In this document: positions 19,101 to 26,384 of the stretch, one piece after another
How the letters are laid out: each line of letters starts with the position of its first letter
How positions within the stretch are numbered: the stretch's first letter is position 1
Origin: RPQJ01 sp963762315
GTDB taxonomy: Bacteria > Pseudomonadota > Gammaproteobacteria > Steroidobacterales > Steroidobacteraceae
Length of the DNA: 64,000 bases
Assembly: GCA_963762315.1 (NCBI GenBank)
Contig: CAVXKO010000007.1
Span: forward strand, 806,001-870,000
Direction of reading: 5' to 3'
The notes under the pieces: model-generated
What the model was told of the DNA's origin: nothing
What the model saw: the letters and a program-made list of their open reading frames with translations, nothing else
Databases searched by the model: none
Made by a program: the position numbers and the translations under genes

Positions 19101-19587
19101 GCATCACCGGGTAGCCGATCCCCCGCGCCAGCTTCGCGGCCTCCGCCTCGTCGTAAGGCAGCGGCGGCGTGGCCGGCATCACCGGCACGCCTGCGGACGA
19201 TGCCAGGTCGCGTGCCGTCACCTTGTTGCCGAGGCGGCGCATGATTTCGGAGGTCGGGCCGATGAAGATGATGCCCGCGGCGTCGCAGGCGTCGGCGAAG
19301 TCGGGGTTCTCGGAAAGGAAACCGTAGCCGGGATGGATCGCGTCGGCCCCGGCCTCGAGCGCCACGCGAATGATGTCCTCGATGTCGAGGTAGGCCTCGA
19401 CCGGGCCCTTGCCCTCGCCGACCAGGTAGCTCTCGTCCGCCTTCATGCGGTGGAGCGAGAAGCGGTCCTCCTGGGAGTAGATCGACACGGTGCGGATGCC
19501 GAGCTCGTGCGCGGCGCGCATCACGCGGATGGAGATTTCGCCGCGGTTCGCGACGAGCAGGGTCTTGATCTTGCGGGGTGGGCGCAT
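16121..19587 (-). CDS. pyc: Pyruvate carboxylase, single-chain, two frameshifts near the 3' end
   Basis: About 1150 residues across three frames. Order: biotin carboxylase domain with A-N-R-G-E-I and the ATP grasp G-G-G-G-R-G-M, carboxyltransferase domain with D-T-T-F-R-D-A-H-Q-S and V-F-D-S-L-N, PYC/OADA domain, and C-terminal biotinyl domain with E-A-M-K-M-E-T (Lys is biotinylated). It makes oxaloacetate from pyruvate, ATP and bicarbonate. Removing one base near 16793 joins G-G-F-P to A-L-Q-K-K-I, and one near 16592 joins D-Y-M-A-D-R to Y-G-D-T-S-V. Both are +1 changes. As given, the biotin domain would be lost. ATG at 19587 chosen; ribosome site weak. Confidence 0.92.
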
Positions 19588-19690
19588 TGGGACGTTGACC
19601 GGGCGTGGGATGCGGGAAGACGGATCGAAGTCGATAATGTCACAAGTCGGACATATTTCCCGCAACGCAAAACAGCCACAGGATCCCGCC

Positions 19691-20602
19691 ATGCATGCGA
19701 TCGCCGTACACGGAGGCGCTGGCGCCCTTTCGCCCGCCGACCTCACGCCCGACAACGAGCGCGCCTACCGGCACGGGCTCGAGCAGGCGCTGCGCGCCGG
19801 GTTCGAGGTACTGTCGAAAGGCGGCGCCAGCCTCGATGCCGTCGTTGCGGCCGTTCAGGTGCTCGAGGACGACCCGCTCTTCAACGCGGGGCGAGGCGCG
19901 GTGCTGAACGCGGGCGGCGTCGCGGAGTTGGATGCGTCGCTCATGGACGGGCGCGACCTGCGCGCCGGCGCGGTGGCCGGCCTGCGGCACGTGCGCAGCC
20001 CGATCGCGCTCGCGCGATGCGTGATGGACCAGTCGCCGCACGTGATGCTCGCCGGCCCGGGCGCCGAAGAGTTTGCACTGGAACAGGGCATGGCCCCGGT
20101 GGCCAACAGCCATTTCGTCACCGAGCGCCGGCGCCGCGAGCTCGAACGCTACCTGCAGGGCGTCGCTGCGTCGGGAGACGAGTCGCTGATGGGCACGGTC
20201 GGCGCGGTCGCTCTCGATGCCGACGGAAATCTCGCGGCCGCCACCTCGACCGGCGGCACGACCGGCAAGCGCTGGGGCCGCGTCGGCGATTCGCCTTTGA
20301 TCGGTGCCGGCACGTACGCCGCCAACGACTGCTGCGCGGTTTCGGCGACGGGCCACGGCGAGTACTTCATCCGCGCGGCGGTGGCGCACGAGATCGCATC
20401 GCTGATGCGGTATCGCGGACTCGGCGTGACTGACGCCGCGGACGAGGTGGTGATGCGCCAGCTCGTGAAGCTCGGCGGGTCGGGCGGCGTGATTGCCGTG
20501 GGCCGGGACGGGCGCATTGCGATGCCGTTTAACTCGGCCGGCATGCTGCGCGGCGCGATGGATTCGCGGGGAATGCTGATGACGGGATTGCTGAGGGAGT
20601 GA
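19691..20602 (+). CDS. Isoaspartyl peptidase/L-asparaginase (Ntn hydrolase)
   Basis: 303 residues. Plant-type asparaginase fold: H-G-G-A-G-A at the N-terminus, N-A-G-R-G-A-V near 66, and the autocleavage site M-G-T-V-G-A-V with Thr169 as new N-terminal nucleophile; G-G-T-T-G-K follows. It should cleave isoaspartyl dipeptides and L-asparagine. It is divergent from pyc (103 bases apart). The downstream side carries two palindromic repeats. Confidence 0.92.
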   Translation: MHAIAVHGGAGALSPADLTPDNERAYRHGLEQALRAGFEVLSKGGASLDAVVAAVQVLEDDPLFNAGRGAVLNAGGVAELDASLMDGRDLRAGAVAGLRHVRSPIALARCVMDQSPHVMLAGPGAEEFALEQGMAPVANSHFVTERRRRELERYLQGVAASGDESLMGTVGAVALDADGNLAAATSTGGTTGKRWGRVGDSPLIGAGTYAANDCCAVSATGHGEYFIRAAVAHEIASLMRYRGLGVTDAADEVVMRQLVKLGGSGGVIAVGRDGRIAMPFNSAGMLRGAMDSRGMLMTGLLRE

Positions 20603-20604
20603 CT

Positions 20605-20662
20605 CCCTCTCCCGCTTCAGCGGGAGAGGTGATCGGCTCCCTCTCCCGCTTGCGGGAGAGGG
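20605..20662. repeat. Two CTCTCCCGC palindromic repeats
   Basis: Copies at 20605-20629 (loop TCA) and 20639-20662 (loop TT), between convergent genes, same family as at 8643. Confidence 0.88.
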
Positions 20663-20682
20663 TTCGGGTGAGGGCTCTTACG

Positions 20683-20922
20683 TCAGCTCGAGACGGTCAG
20701 CGTGCGCAGGCGCTGGGTATCGCTGAGGTCGGCCGGTGCAGTCTTGATCGTCTGTTGGGCCGCTGCAGGCAGTCCGGTGAGGGTCTGCGTGGCGACCGCC
20801 TGGTCTTCCCGCGGCTTCTTCACCCGATTGAGCCAGACTTCGTAAGGGTCCCAGGACCCGGTTGCGGACGACTCACCGACAGTCGAGTCTCGCATCCGCT
20901 GCGATTCGATGTTCTTGCTCAT
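20683..20922 (-). CDS. Small conserved protein with W-D-P-Y-E-V-W motif
   Basis: 79 residues from the ATG at 20922. The core S-W-D-P-Y-E-V-W-L-N-R-V-K-K-P-R is of a kind I associate with short hypothetical proteins of gammaproteobacteria; the rest is low in complexity with many Thr, Ala and Gln. No membrane segment. It lies 146 bases downstream of gshA in the same direction. Function unknown. Confidence 0.6.
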   Translation of the reverse strand: MSKNIESQRMRDSTVGESSATGSWDPYEVWLNRVKKPREDQAVATQTLTGLPAAAQQTIKTAPADLSDTQRLRTLTVSS

Positions 20923-21068
20923 CCTGTCTCGTACTCCCGACTCGCCCACTATGGATGACTGGGCGTTATGTAAAACCGATCCGGGTTGACCTCCCGGACG
21001 GTATACGCCGTGCTTGTGACACAGCGATGACGTCCTTCTCTCGGGAGAATAGTACGCCCGCGACCGGC

Positions 21069-22643
21069 TCACGCAAAGTATTTCTGGAGATAGGCGTCGA
21101 ACGAAATCTCGTTCGCGGATTCGAGGCGCGCCTGCGCTTCGAGCGACTGTTGCGCTTCCGCCGCAAACTCGTCCTGCCGCGATTCGTTCGGCGAATACAG
21201 GTCCAGGAAGTACGCCTTGTGCAGTCGGGACATGCGCAAGGCGAGATTGAAGAAGGATTCTTCGTTGGCGCGCATCTCGGCCAGCGTGCGGGCCGCCGGC
21301 GTCAGCGCGAGGTCGTGCACCTTCGCTTCCTGAGTCTCGAGCGCCGTCGAGTATGGACGCTGCGCGTCGCCGTCGTCGAGCAGATCGCACACGCCGCGCA
21401 TGCCGTCGACGATCTCGAGCGCCCAGTCTCGCAGCGTCACGTCGCGCCCGTCGCGGCGCAGCAGGAGTCCCGGCGCGCGGCCTTCCCGCGCCACGCGCGC
21501 GTGGTTGCCGTCGAGCTCGGACTGCTCGGAATCCTGGATCGGCCGGCCGTCGCTCAGAGCGCAGTACGCGGCGAACGCCTCGAGGAAACGCAGCTTGTTC
21601 TGGTTCACGCCCACCGGGTCGAATGCGCTCACGTCCAGCGAGCGCATCTCGACGTACTGCACGCCGCCGCGGCGCAGCGCCTTGGTCGGGCGTTCGCCGG
21701 ACTGCGTCACGCGCTTCGGGCGGATGAAGCTGTAGTACTCGTTCTCGATCTGCAGCACGTTGGCGTTCAGCTGCCGGTACTCGCCGTTCACCTTCACGCC
21801 GATCTTTTCGTACGGCGGATGCGGCGTGGAGATGGCGCTGGACAGGTCGCGAACGTAGTGCTCGAGGCTGTTCACCGAAACGTTGAGGCCCGCCTGGCTC
21901 TTGTTTCGATAGCCGAGGTCGCTCATGCGCAGCGACGTCGCATGCGGCGCGTACAGCGTGCCCGGCATGAATTCGCGCAAGCCGTCCACCTGTCGCCCCT
22001 GCAGGAACGACGCGCAGAGCGCCGGCGAGTTGCCGAACAGGTAGAGCACGATCCAGCCGTGGCGCCGGTAATTGCGCAACAGCGAGAAGTAGGTGTCCGA
22101 GCGGAAGTCCTGGCCCGTGTCGCGCGACGCGAGGACGTCGCCGAGCACCGGCCACAATTGCTCCGGGAAAGAGTAGTTGAAGTGCACGCCCGAGATGGCC
22201 TGCATCACACGCCCGTAGCGGTGGCCGAGGCCGTGGCGGTACACCGTCTTCATGCGCCCGATGTTCGAGGTGCCGTACTGCGCGATCGGGATGCTTGCGT
22301 CGCCCTCGATGGCGCAGGGCATGCTCGTCGCCCACAGCAGCTCGTCGTCGAGGTGCCGGTACACGAACTGGTGGATGTCGCAGAGGTACTGGACCAGTTC
22401 CCAGGTATGCGGGAACGGCGGCGTGACCAGCTCTATCAGCGCCTCGGAATAGTCGGTGGTGATGTGCTCGTTGGTGAGCGCCGAGCCGAGCGCCTTCGGA
22501 TGTGGCGTCTTCGCAATGAGACCCTTGGGCGTGACGCGCAGGGATTCGCGCTCGACCCCCTTGAGGCCGCCCTGCAGCACGCCCTTGACCCGGCTGTTCA
22601 CCAGGGCGGCGAGGCGGCGGTCGAAGGTGCGGTCGAGGGGCAT
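21069..22643 (-). CDS. gshA: Glutamate-cysteine ligase (GshA, E. coli type)
   Basis: 524 residues, full length. Family features: G-L-K-G-V-E-R-E-S-L-R, T-D-Y-S-E-A-L-I-E-L-V-T-P, G-V-H-F-N-Y-S-F and Y-V-E-M-R-S-L-D. It makes gamma-glutamylcysteine, the first and limiting step of glutathione synthesis, in the cytoplasm. This class is typical of gammaproteobacteria and supports that assignment of the organism. Confidence 0.96.
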   Translation of the reverse strand: MPLDRTFDRRLAALVNSRVKGVLQGGLKGVERESLRVTPKGLIAKTPHPKALGSALTNEHITTDYSEALIELVTPPFPHTWELVQYLCDIHQFVYRHLDDELLWATSMPCAIEGDASIPIAQYGTSNIGRMKTVYRHGLGHRYGRVMQAISGVHFNYSFPEQLWPVLGDVLASRDTGQDFRSDTYFSLLRNYRRHGWIVLYLFGNSPALCASFLQGRQVDGLREFMPGTLYAPHATSLRMSDLGYRNKSQAGLNVSVNSLEHYVRDLSSAISTPHPPYEKIGVKVNGEYRQLNANVLQIENEYYSFIRPKRVTQSGERPTKALRRGGVQYVEMRSLDVSAFDPVGVNQNKLRFLEAFAAYCALSDGRPIQDSEQSELDGNHARVAREGRAPGLLLRRDGRDVTLRDWALEIVDGMRGVCDLLDDGDAQRPYSTALETQEAKVHDLALTPAARTLAEMRANEESFFNLALRMSRLHKAYFLDLYSPNESRQDEFAAEAQQSLEAQARLESANEISFDAYLQKYFA

Positions 22644-22818
22644 CGGTGGAGGACGCGGTCGAAAATGGCCGGTTAGGTTATCAGAGGCTGGCGTGCCGCT
22701 CGCGCGAGCGCCGTGACACGATACGCCGACGGATCTCTTTACAACGCCTTGGTCCGGCCTTCTAACATAATTCGATGAAAGATTCGTAAATTATTGTTTT
22801 TTATGATTTATTTTACTG

Positions 22819-22834
22819 TGGCACGAGGCTTGCT
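22819..22834 (+). promoter_or_regulatory. Sigma-54 type promoter
   Basis: TGGCACGAGGCTTGCT matches the -24/-12 consensus (TGGCAC, five bases, TTGCT) with GG at 22820-22821 and GC at 22832-22833. It sits in an unusually AT-rich stretch (about 22740-22860), 97 bases before the PEP-CTERM gene. Enhancer sites for an activator such as PrsR would be expected further upstream. Confidence 0.75.
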
Positions 22835-22930
22835 AGGTTCTAATCGCAAGGCATCGAATCAGGACCGCAGAATTTTCGGCGCACTCAGGATTCTTCGCTC
22901 CCAACCAGGACCACAAACGGAACCAAGACA

Positions 22931-23473
22931 ATGAAGACCACAGGCCTCAAGAAATTCATGTCGCTTCTTTGCCTCAGCGGCGCGCTGTTTGCCGCCGCCG
23001 ACGCCAACGCGACCTTGATTACGATCAATTCCGGCGTCTCTCCCCAACCTGCCAACCAAGGCCAGGCCACGATCGAAGCATGGCTTGCTGCGGGAGTGAC
23101 CGCTTACAACGTCGCCAACAATCCCGACCTGCCGGCTCCGGGTTCAGAGGTGTTTCGGGTAAATACCGGCGACGCTGCCCCTGCGGGTTTCCCGACGTTC
23201 GGTGCCAACTCGCTTTCGGTGACCATCCCGACCGGGTTCTATGACTACGTGGTTCTTCACTGGGGTGGCCGGGAGAGCCCGAATTACTCTTACTACATTG
23301 GAAGCATCGGGGGTGCCCCGGCGGCCTCGTATACCTTCAATGCGCCCGGCCAAAACGGCCTTTCCTGGTATGACGTGTTCCGTCCCACGACCAGTGTCCC
23401 GGAACCTGGCACGCTCGCGCTGCTCGGTCTCGGCCTCGTCGGCCTGGGCTTCACGCGGCGACGCAAGGCGTAA
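22931..23473 (+). CDS. PEP-CTERM sorting-domain protein
   Basis: 180 residues. Signal peptide (about 1-27, ending A-D-A-N-A), a small extracellular domain of unknown type rich in Gly, Asn and Tyr, and a C-terminal PEP-CTERM signal: V-P-E-P-G-T, a hydrophobic Leu/Gly helix, then R-R-R-K. Exosortase/EpsH cuts at the PEP motif and the protein is then exported, usually in strains making exopolysaccharide. No exosortase is in this window. A sigma-54 type promoter precedes it and two terminators follow, so it is a single-gene unit. Confidence 0.93.
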   Translation: MKTTGLKKFMSLLCLSGALFAAADANATLITINSGVSPQPANQGQATIEAWLAAGVTAYNVANNPDLPAPGSEVFRVNTGDAAPAGFPTFGANSLSVTIPTGFYDYVVLHWGGRESPNYSYYIGSIGGAPAASYTFNAPGQNGLSWYDVFRPTTSVPEPGTLALLGLGLVGLGFTRRRKA

Positions 23474-23496
23474 GCGGTACGCCGGACGCAACGAGG

Positions 23497-23520
23497 AGCC
23501 CGGTCACGTACCGGGCTTCT
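23497..23520 (+). terminator. Terminator after the PEP-CTERM gene
   Basis: Stem AGCCCGGT / ACCGGGCT with a 5-base loop, followed by TCTTG; 24 bases after the stop. Confidence 0.7.
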
Positions 23521-23544
23521 TGCTGCAATGAAATCGCATTGCTG

Positions 23545-23576
23545 GCCCTGCGGCTTGACCCCCGCAGGGCCTTTTT
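23545..23576 (+). terminator. Second strong terminator
   Basis: Stem GCCCTGCGG / CCGCAGGGC around CTTGACC, followed by CTTTTT. The 23580-23740 stretch after it holds no gene I can support. Confidence 0.75.
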
Positions 23577-23742
23577 CATGGGTGTCGGTCTTCCTTACGG
23601 TGCTGTCCTGTGCGATTTCTTTGCTTGAGTCAAGCGCCGCAGATGCCTGGGACGACAGGTTCCAAGAGATTTCTGGTCAGTCGTCGCTCCACGCCCGCGG
23701 CGTAGCGGTGCGGGCGAGCGTCGGAGCGCTTATTCTTGGGCA

Positions 23743-24105
23743 ATGCACATTTTGCATCGCCTCACGCTGATCTCCGCAGTCTTCCTCGCGACCGCTGCGC
23801 TCACGCCGCGGTCAGCCATGGCGGACGACTCGCTACGCTGCGGCAGCCGCCTCGTGAGCACGGGCGACGGCAAGGACAAGGTCCGTGCGCTCTGCGGAGA
23901 ACCGACCAGCGTGAGTCTCGCCGGCGTCGTGCGCCAGGCCGGGTACGGCTCCGGCCCGTACGACTATTCGTACTTCGGTCCGTCCTGGATCGACGTTCCG
24001 GTCGAATGGTGGACGTACAACCTCGGGTCGAACAAGCTGCTGCGCAAGCTGCGCTTCGTGGGCGACGAGCTCGTCGAGATCAGGACGGAAGGCTATGGCT
24101 ACTAG
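23743..24105 (+). CDS. DUF2845 exported protein 1
   Basis: 120 residues with a signal peptide ending P-R-S-A-M-A and a small mature domain: L-R-C-G-S-R-L-V-S-T-G-D, L-C-G-E-P-T and W-W-T-Y-N-L-G. The two cysteines could form a disulfide in the periplasm. DUF2845 has no known function. A homologue lies directly downstream. Confidence 0.82.
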   Translation: MHILHRLTLISAVFLATAALTPRSAMADDSLRCGSRLVSTGDGKDKVRALCGEPTSVSLAGVVRQAGYGSGPYDYSYFGPSWIDVPVEWWTYNLGSNKLLRKLRFVGDELVEIRTEGYGY

Positions 24106-26384
24106 GACCAGCGCATCCGCTCGGGAGAATCGCACGTCGTGCGCGCGGGGACCTGTCGGCATTGCGACCGCTTGGCTGCGCTGGCACTGGCGCTGGCCTT
24201 CGCGACTCGATGCGCTGCGGCAGCAAGCTGGTCAGCGACGGCGACACTCAGGACGAGGTGCTGCAGTACTGCGGCGAACCCACCGAGCAGAAGCGGACGT
24301 GGATCGTGCGCCAGCCGCGCTTCGAGGTGGGCGGCCAGGAGTATTCGTTCAAGGGCGAGGAAGAAGTGCCCGTCGACCTGTGGACCTACGACTTCGGCCC
24401 GAACAAGCTGATGCGCCGCGTGCGCATGGTGGCCGGCAAGGTCGAGTCGATCGAGACGCTCGAGCACGGCACGAACAGGTAGAGCCCTCACCCGGACTGC
24501 GTCCAATCTCCCGCGGGACATTCTCCGTTTCTCGCCGAAAACGGGAGAATGTACTCTATTTATTGGCGAAGCGATCCAGCGGTCGATCTTCGCTTCGAGC
24601 GCGGGCAGCGGCATCGAACCTCCGCCCGCGACCTGCGAGTGGAACTCGCGGATGTCGAAGCGCGCGCCGAGCTGCTGCTGAGCCCGCTGGCGCAGCTCGA
24701 GGATCTTCATCTCGCCCAGCTTGGGGGCGAGCAACAGGCCCGGCGCCGCGAGGCTGCGATCGACGTCCGCCTCGATCGCAGCATCGGGCAGACCGCTGTT
24801 GGCGCGCAGGTAGTCGATCGCCTGCTGGCGCGTCCAGCCTTTCGCATGCAGTCCGGTGTCGACCACCACGCGCGCCGACATCCACAGATCCGTCATCAGG
24901 TAACCCGCATAGCCGCAGGCGTCGGTGTAAAGGCCGACGTCACGCCCCAGCGATTGCGCGTAGAGCGCCCAGCCTGCGCGGTAGGAAGAATCGTCGCCGA
25001 CGCGGCGCACGCGCGGCCAGCGCGGATTCTCGAGCGCCAGCGCCGCCTGCAGGTGACGGCCAGGGAGCGCCTCGCGCAGGAATTCGGCCTCGATCATGCA
25101 GCGCGGCCGGGTGTCGAGCGCCGACGTGTTCACATAGAGCACGCCCGGCTCCGTGCCGTCGATCCCCGGGGGCCGGTAACTGGCGGTATCCGCGTATTTC
25201 GCACGCACTGGCTCGCTGGCCCGGACCACCAGCGCGGTCTTCGGCAGGTCGGCGAACAGCAGCGGCAACGATGCGCGCACGCGTTCATGCACCGTCTCGT
25301 AACCAGACAGCAGTTCCGCGGGCGTTGCCGCGTACGCGGTCTCATCGGCCCGCATCGCTTCGAAGAAGCCGTGCAGGTCCGTCGCGGTGCCGCCCTGGCG
25401 CATCAGCTTCTCGGTCTCGGCCCTCAGGCGCGCCACCTCCTGCAGGCCGATCTCGTGCACCTCGGCCGGCGTGTGCTTCGAGCCGGTGTAGTAGCGCACC
25501 AGGTAGGCGTACCAGTATTCGCCGCTGGGCAACGCGTCCATGCCGGGCCGCGTGCGAGCCTCGGGCAGGTACTCGGTCTTCAGGTAATCGTGCAGCCGCC
25601 GGTAGGCAGGCAGCACCTGCTTGCCGAGCTTGTCTTCATACGCCGCGATGAGGCGGCGGCGGTCCGCAACGGACAGGCCTGCGGGGAAATTCAGGATGGG
25701 TTGCCAGAACAGGCTCTGCTTCGGGTCGGCAACCCCGATTTCCGCGAGCGGCGGCAACGTGCGCTCGACGACCGGGCGCGGATAGACGACACCCTTCGCC
25801 ACGCCGGAGCGCAGGTCGTTGATCGACTGGTCCACCCACGCGACGAAGCCGTCCATGCGCTCGAGGAAACGATCGTAGTCGGCCGCGGTACGGAACGGCT
25901 GCACGTCCTGGCCGGTGCCGAGCAGGGCGAATCGCACCGGCAGGTTCGACACCGGGTCGACCGCCAGCAACTCGCTCGGGTAGCGGTATCCCTCGGCCGC
26001 GATCTCCCGGCCGGCCCGCAGCGATTCGTAGGTGACGCGTTCGTCCGCGGAGAGCTTTTGCGGATCGATGCCGGAGAGCTTTTCGAGCGTTTCCTGCTCG
26101 ATGGCGAGGCCGTCCGCCATCCAGTTCGGGCTCGCGTAGTCGCCGAAGCGATCGTCGAAACGATGGTCGCCGAGAGCCGTGGCCGTCAGCGGATGCAGCG
26201 CAAGGTAGTCGTCCCAGTACTTCTCGGCGATCTCGTTCAGCTGGGACGCGACGGCCGTAGACGCGGGGAGCGGCGCAGCTTTGTGTGCGACGGCCGACTG
26301 TTGCGTCGAATGGGGCCGGCCGCAACCGGCGAGCCCCACCAGGCCTAGCGCCGCAACCAACGCGACATGCGAAAAGTAATTCAT
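24102..26384 (-). CDS. DUF885 lipoprotein 1, metal motif degenerate, stop displaced
   Basis: Lipoprotein signal with lipobox L-A-G-C, then a DUF885 domain to K-I-D-R-W-I-A (about residue 606). DUF885 proteins are putative zinc peptidases with H-E-x-x-P-G-H-H; here the same position reads L-R-E-A-L-P-G-R-H-L-Q, so two of the three histidines are Arg, each one A-to-G change away. It may be catalytically dead. The frame does not stop where family similarity ends (about 24565) but runs on about 150 codons, antisense to the DUF2845 gene, to 24102; a stop exists in another frame at 24556. Its ATG overlaps the stop of the next DUF885 gene (ATGA). Confidence 0.75.
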   Translation of the reverse strand: MNYFSHVALVAALGLVGLAGCGRPHSTQQSAVAHKAAPLPASTAVASQLNEIAEKYWDDYLALHPLTATALGDHRFDDRFGDYASPNWMADGLAIEQETLEKLSGIDPQKLSADERVTYESLRAGREIAAEGYRYPSELLAVDPVSNLPVRFALLGTGQDVQPFRTAADYDRFLERMDGFVAWVDQSINDLRSGVAKGVVYPRPVVERTLPPLAEIGVADPKQSLFWQPILNFPAGLSVADRRRLIAAYEDKLGKQVLPAYRRLHDYLKTEYLPEARTRPGMDALPSGEYWYAYLVRYYTGSKHTPAEVHEIGLQEVARLRAETEKLMRQGGTATDLHGFFEAMRADETAYAATPAELLSGYETVHERVRASLPLLFADLPKTALVVRASEPVRAKYADTASYRPPGIDGTEPGVLYVNTSALDTRPRCMIEAEFLREALPGRHLQAALALENPRWPRVRRVGDDSSYRAGWALYAQSLGRDVGLYTDACGYAGYLMTDLWMSARVVVDTGLHAKGWTRQQAIDYLRANSGLPDAAIEADVDRSLAAPGLLLAPKLGEMKILELRQRAQQQLGARFDIREFHSQVAGGGSMPLPALEAKIDRWIASPINRVHSPVFGEKRRMSRGRLDAVRVRALPVRAVLERLDRLDLAGHHAHAAHQLVRAEVVGPQVDGHFFLALERILLAAHLEARLAHDPRPLLLGGFAAVLQHLVLSVAVADQLAAAAHRVAKASASASAAKRSQCRQVPARTTCDSPERMRWS
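24139..24482 (+). pseudogene. DUF2845 exported protein 2, frameshifted
   Basis: The mature domain is clear: M-R-C-G-S-K-L-V-S-D-G-D-T-Q-D-E-V, Y-C-G-E-P-T and L-W-T-Y-D-F-G-P-N-K-L-M-R. A signal-peptide-like hydrophobic stretch (L-A-A-L-A-L-A-L-A-F-A) lies in another frame just upstream, with the break near 24200; one missing base or two extra would explain it. The start is therefore uncertain. It is a paralogue of the gene ending at 24105, so a tandem duplication is likely. Confidence 0.65.
24516..24560. repeat. GGGACATTC palindrome, copy 1 (degenerate)
   Basis: Arms ACATTCTCCGTTT and AAAACGGGAGAATGT around a 7-base loop, followed by CTCTATTTATT. A nearly perfect copy is at 53869-53929. It lies where the convergent DUF885 gene should end. 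Confidence 0.7.

Noticed and set aside
17008..20433. 1141-codon plus-strand frame
   Set aside because: Lies opposite pyruvate carboxylase and out of frame with the isoaspartyl peptidase; no family features and low-complexity Arg/Asp/Val composition.
20862..22676. 604-codon plus-strand frame
   Set aside because: Antisense to gshA, which has full-length family similarity.
24549..26348. 599-codon plus-strand frame
   Set aside because: Antisense to the DUF885 gene; no recognisable domain or ribosome site.
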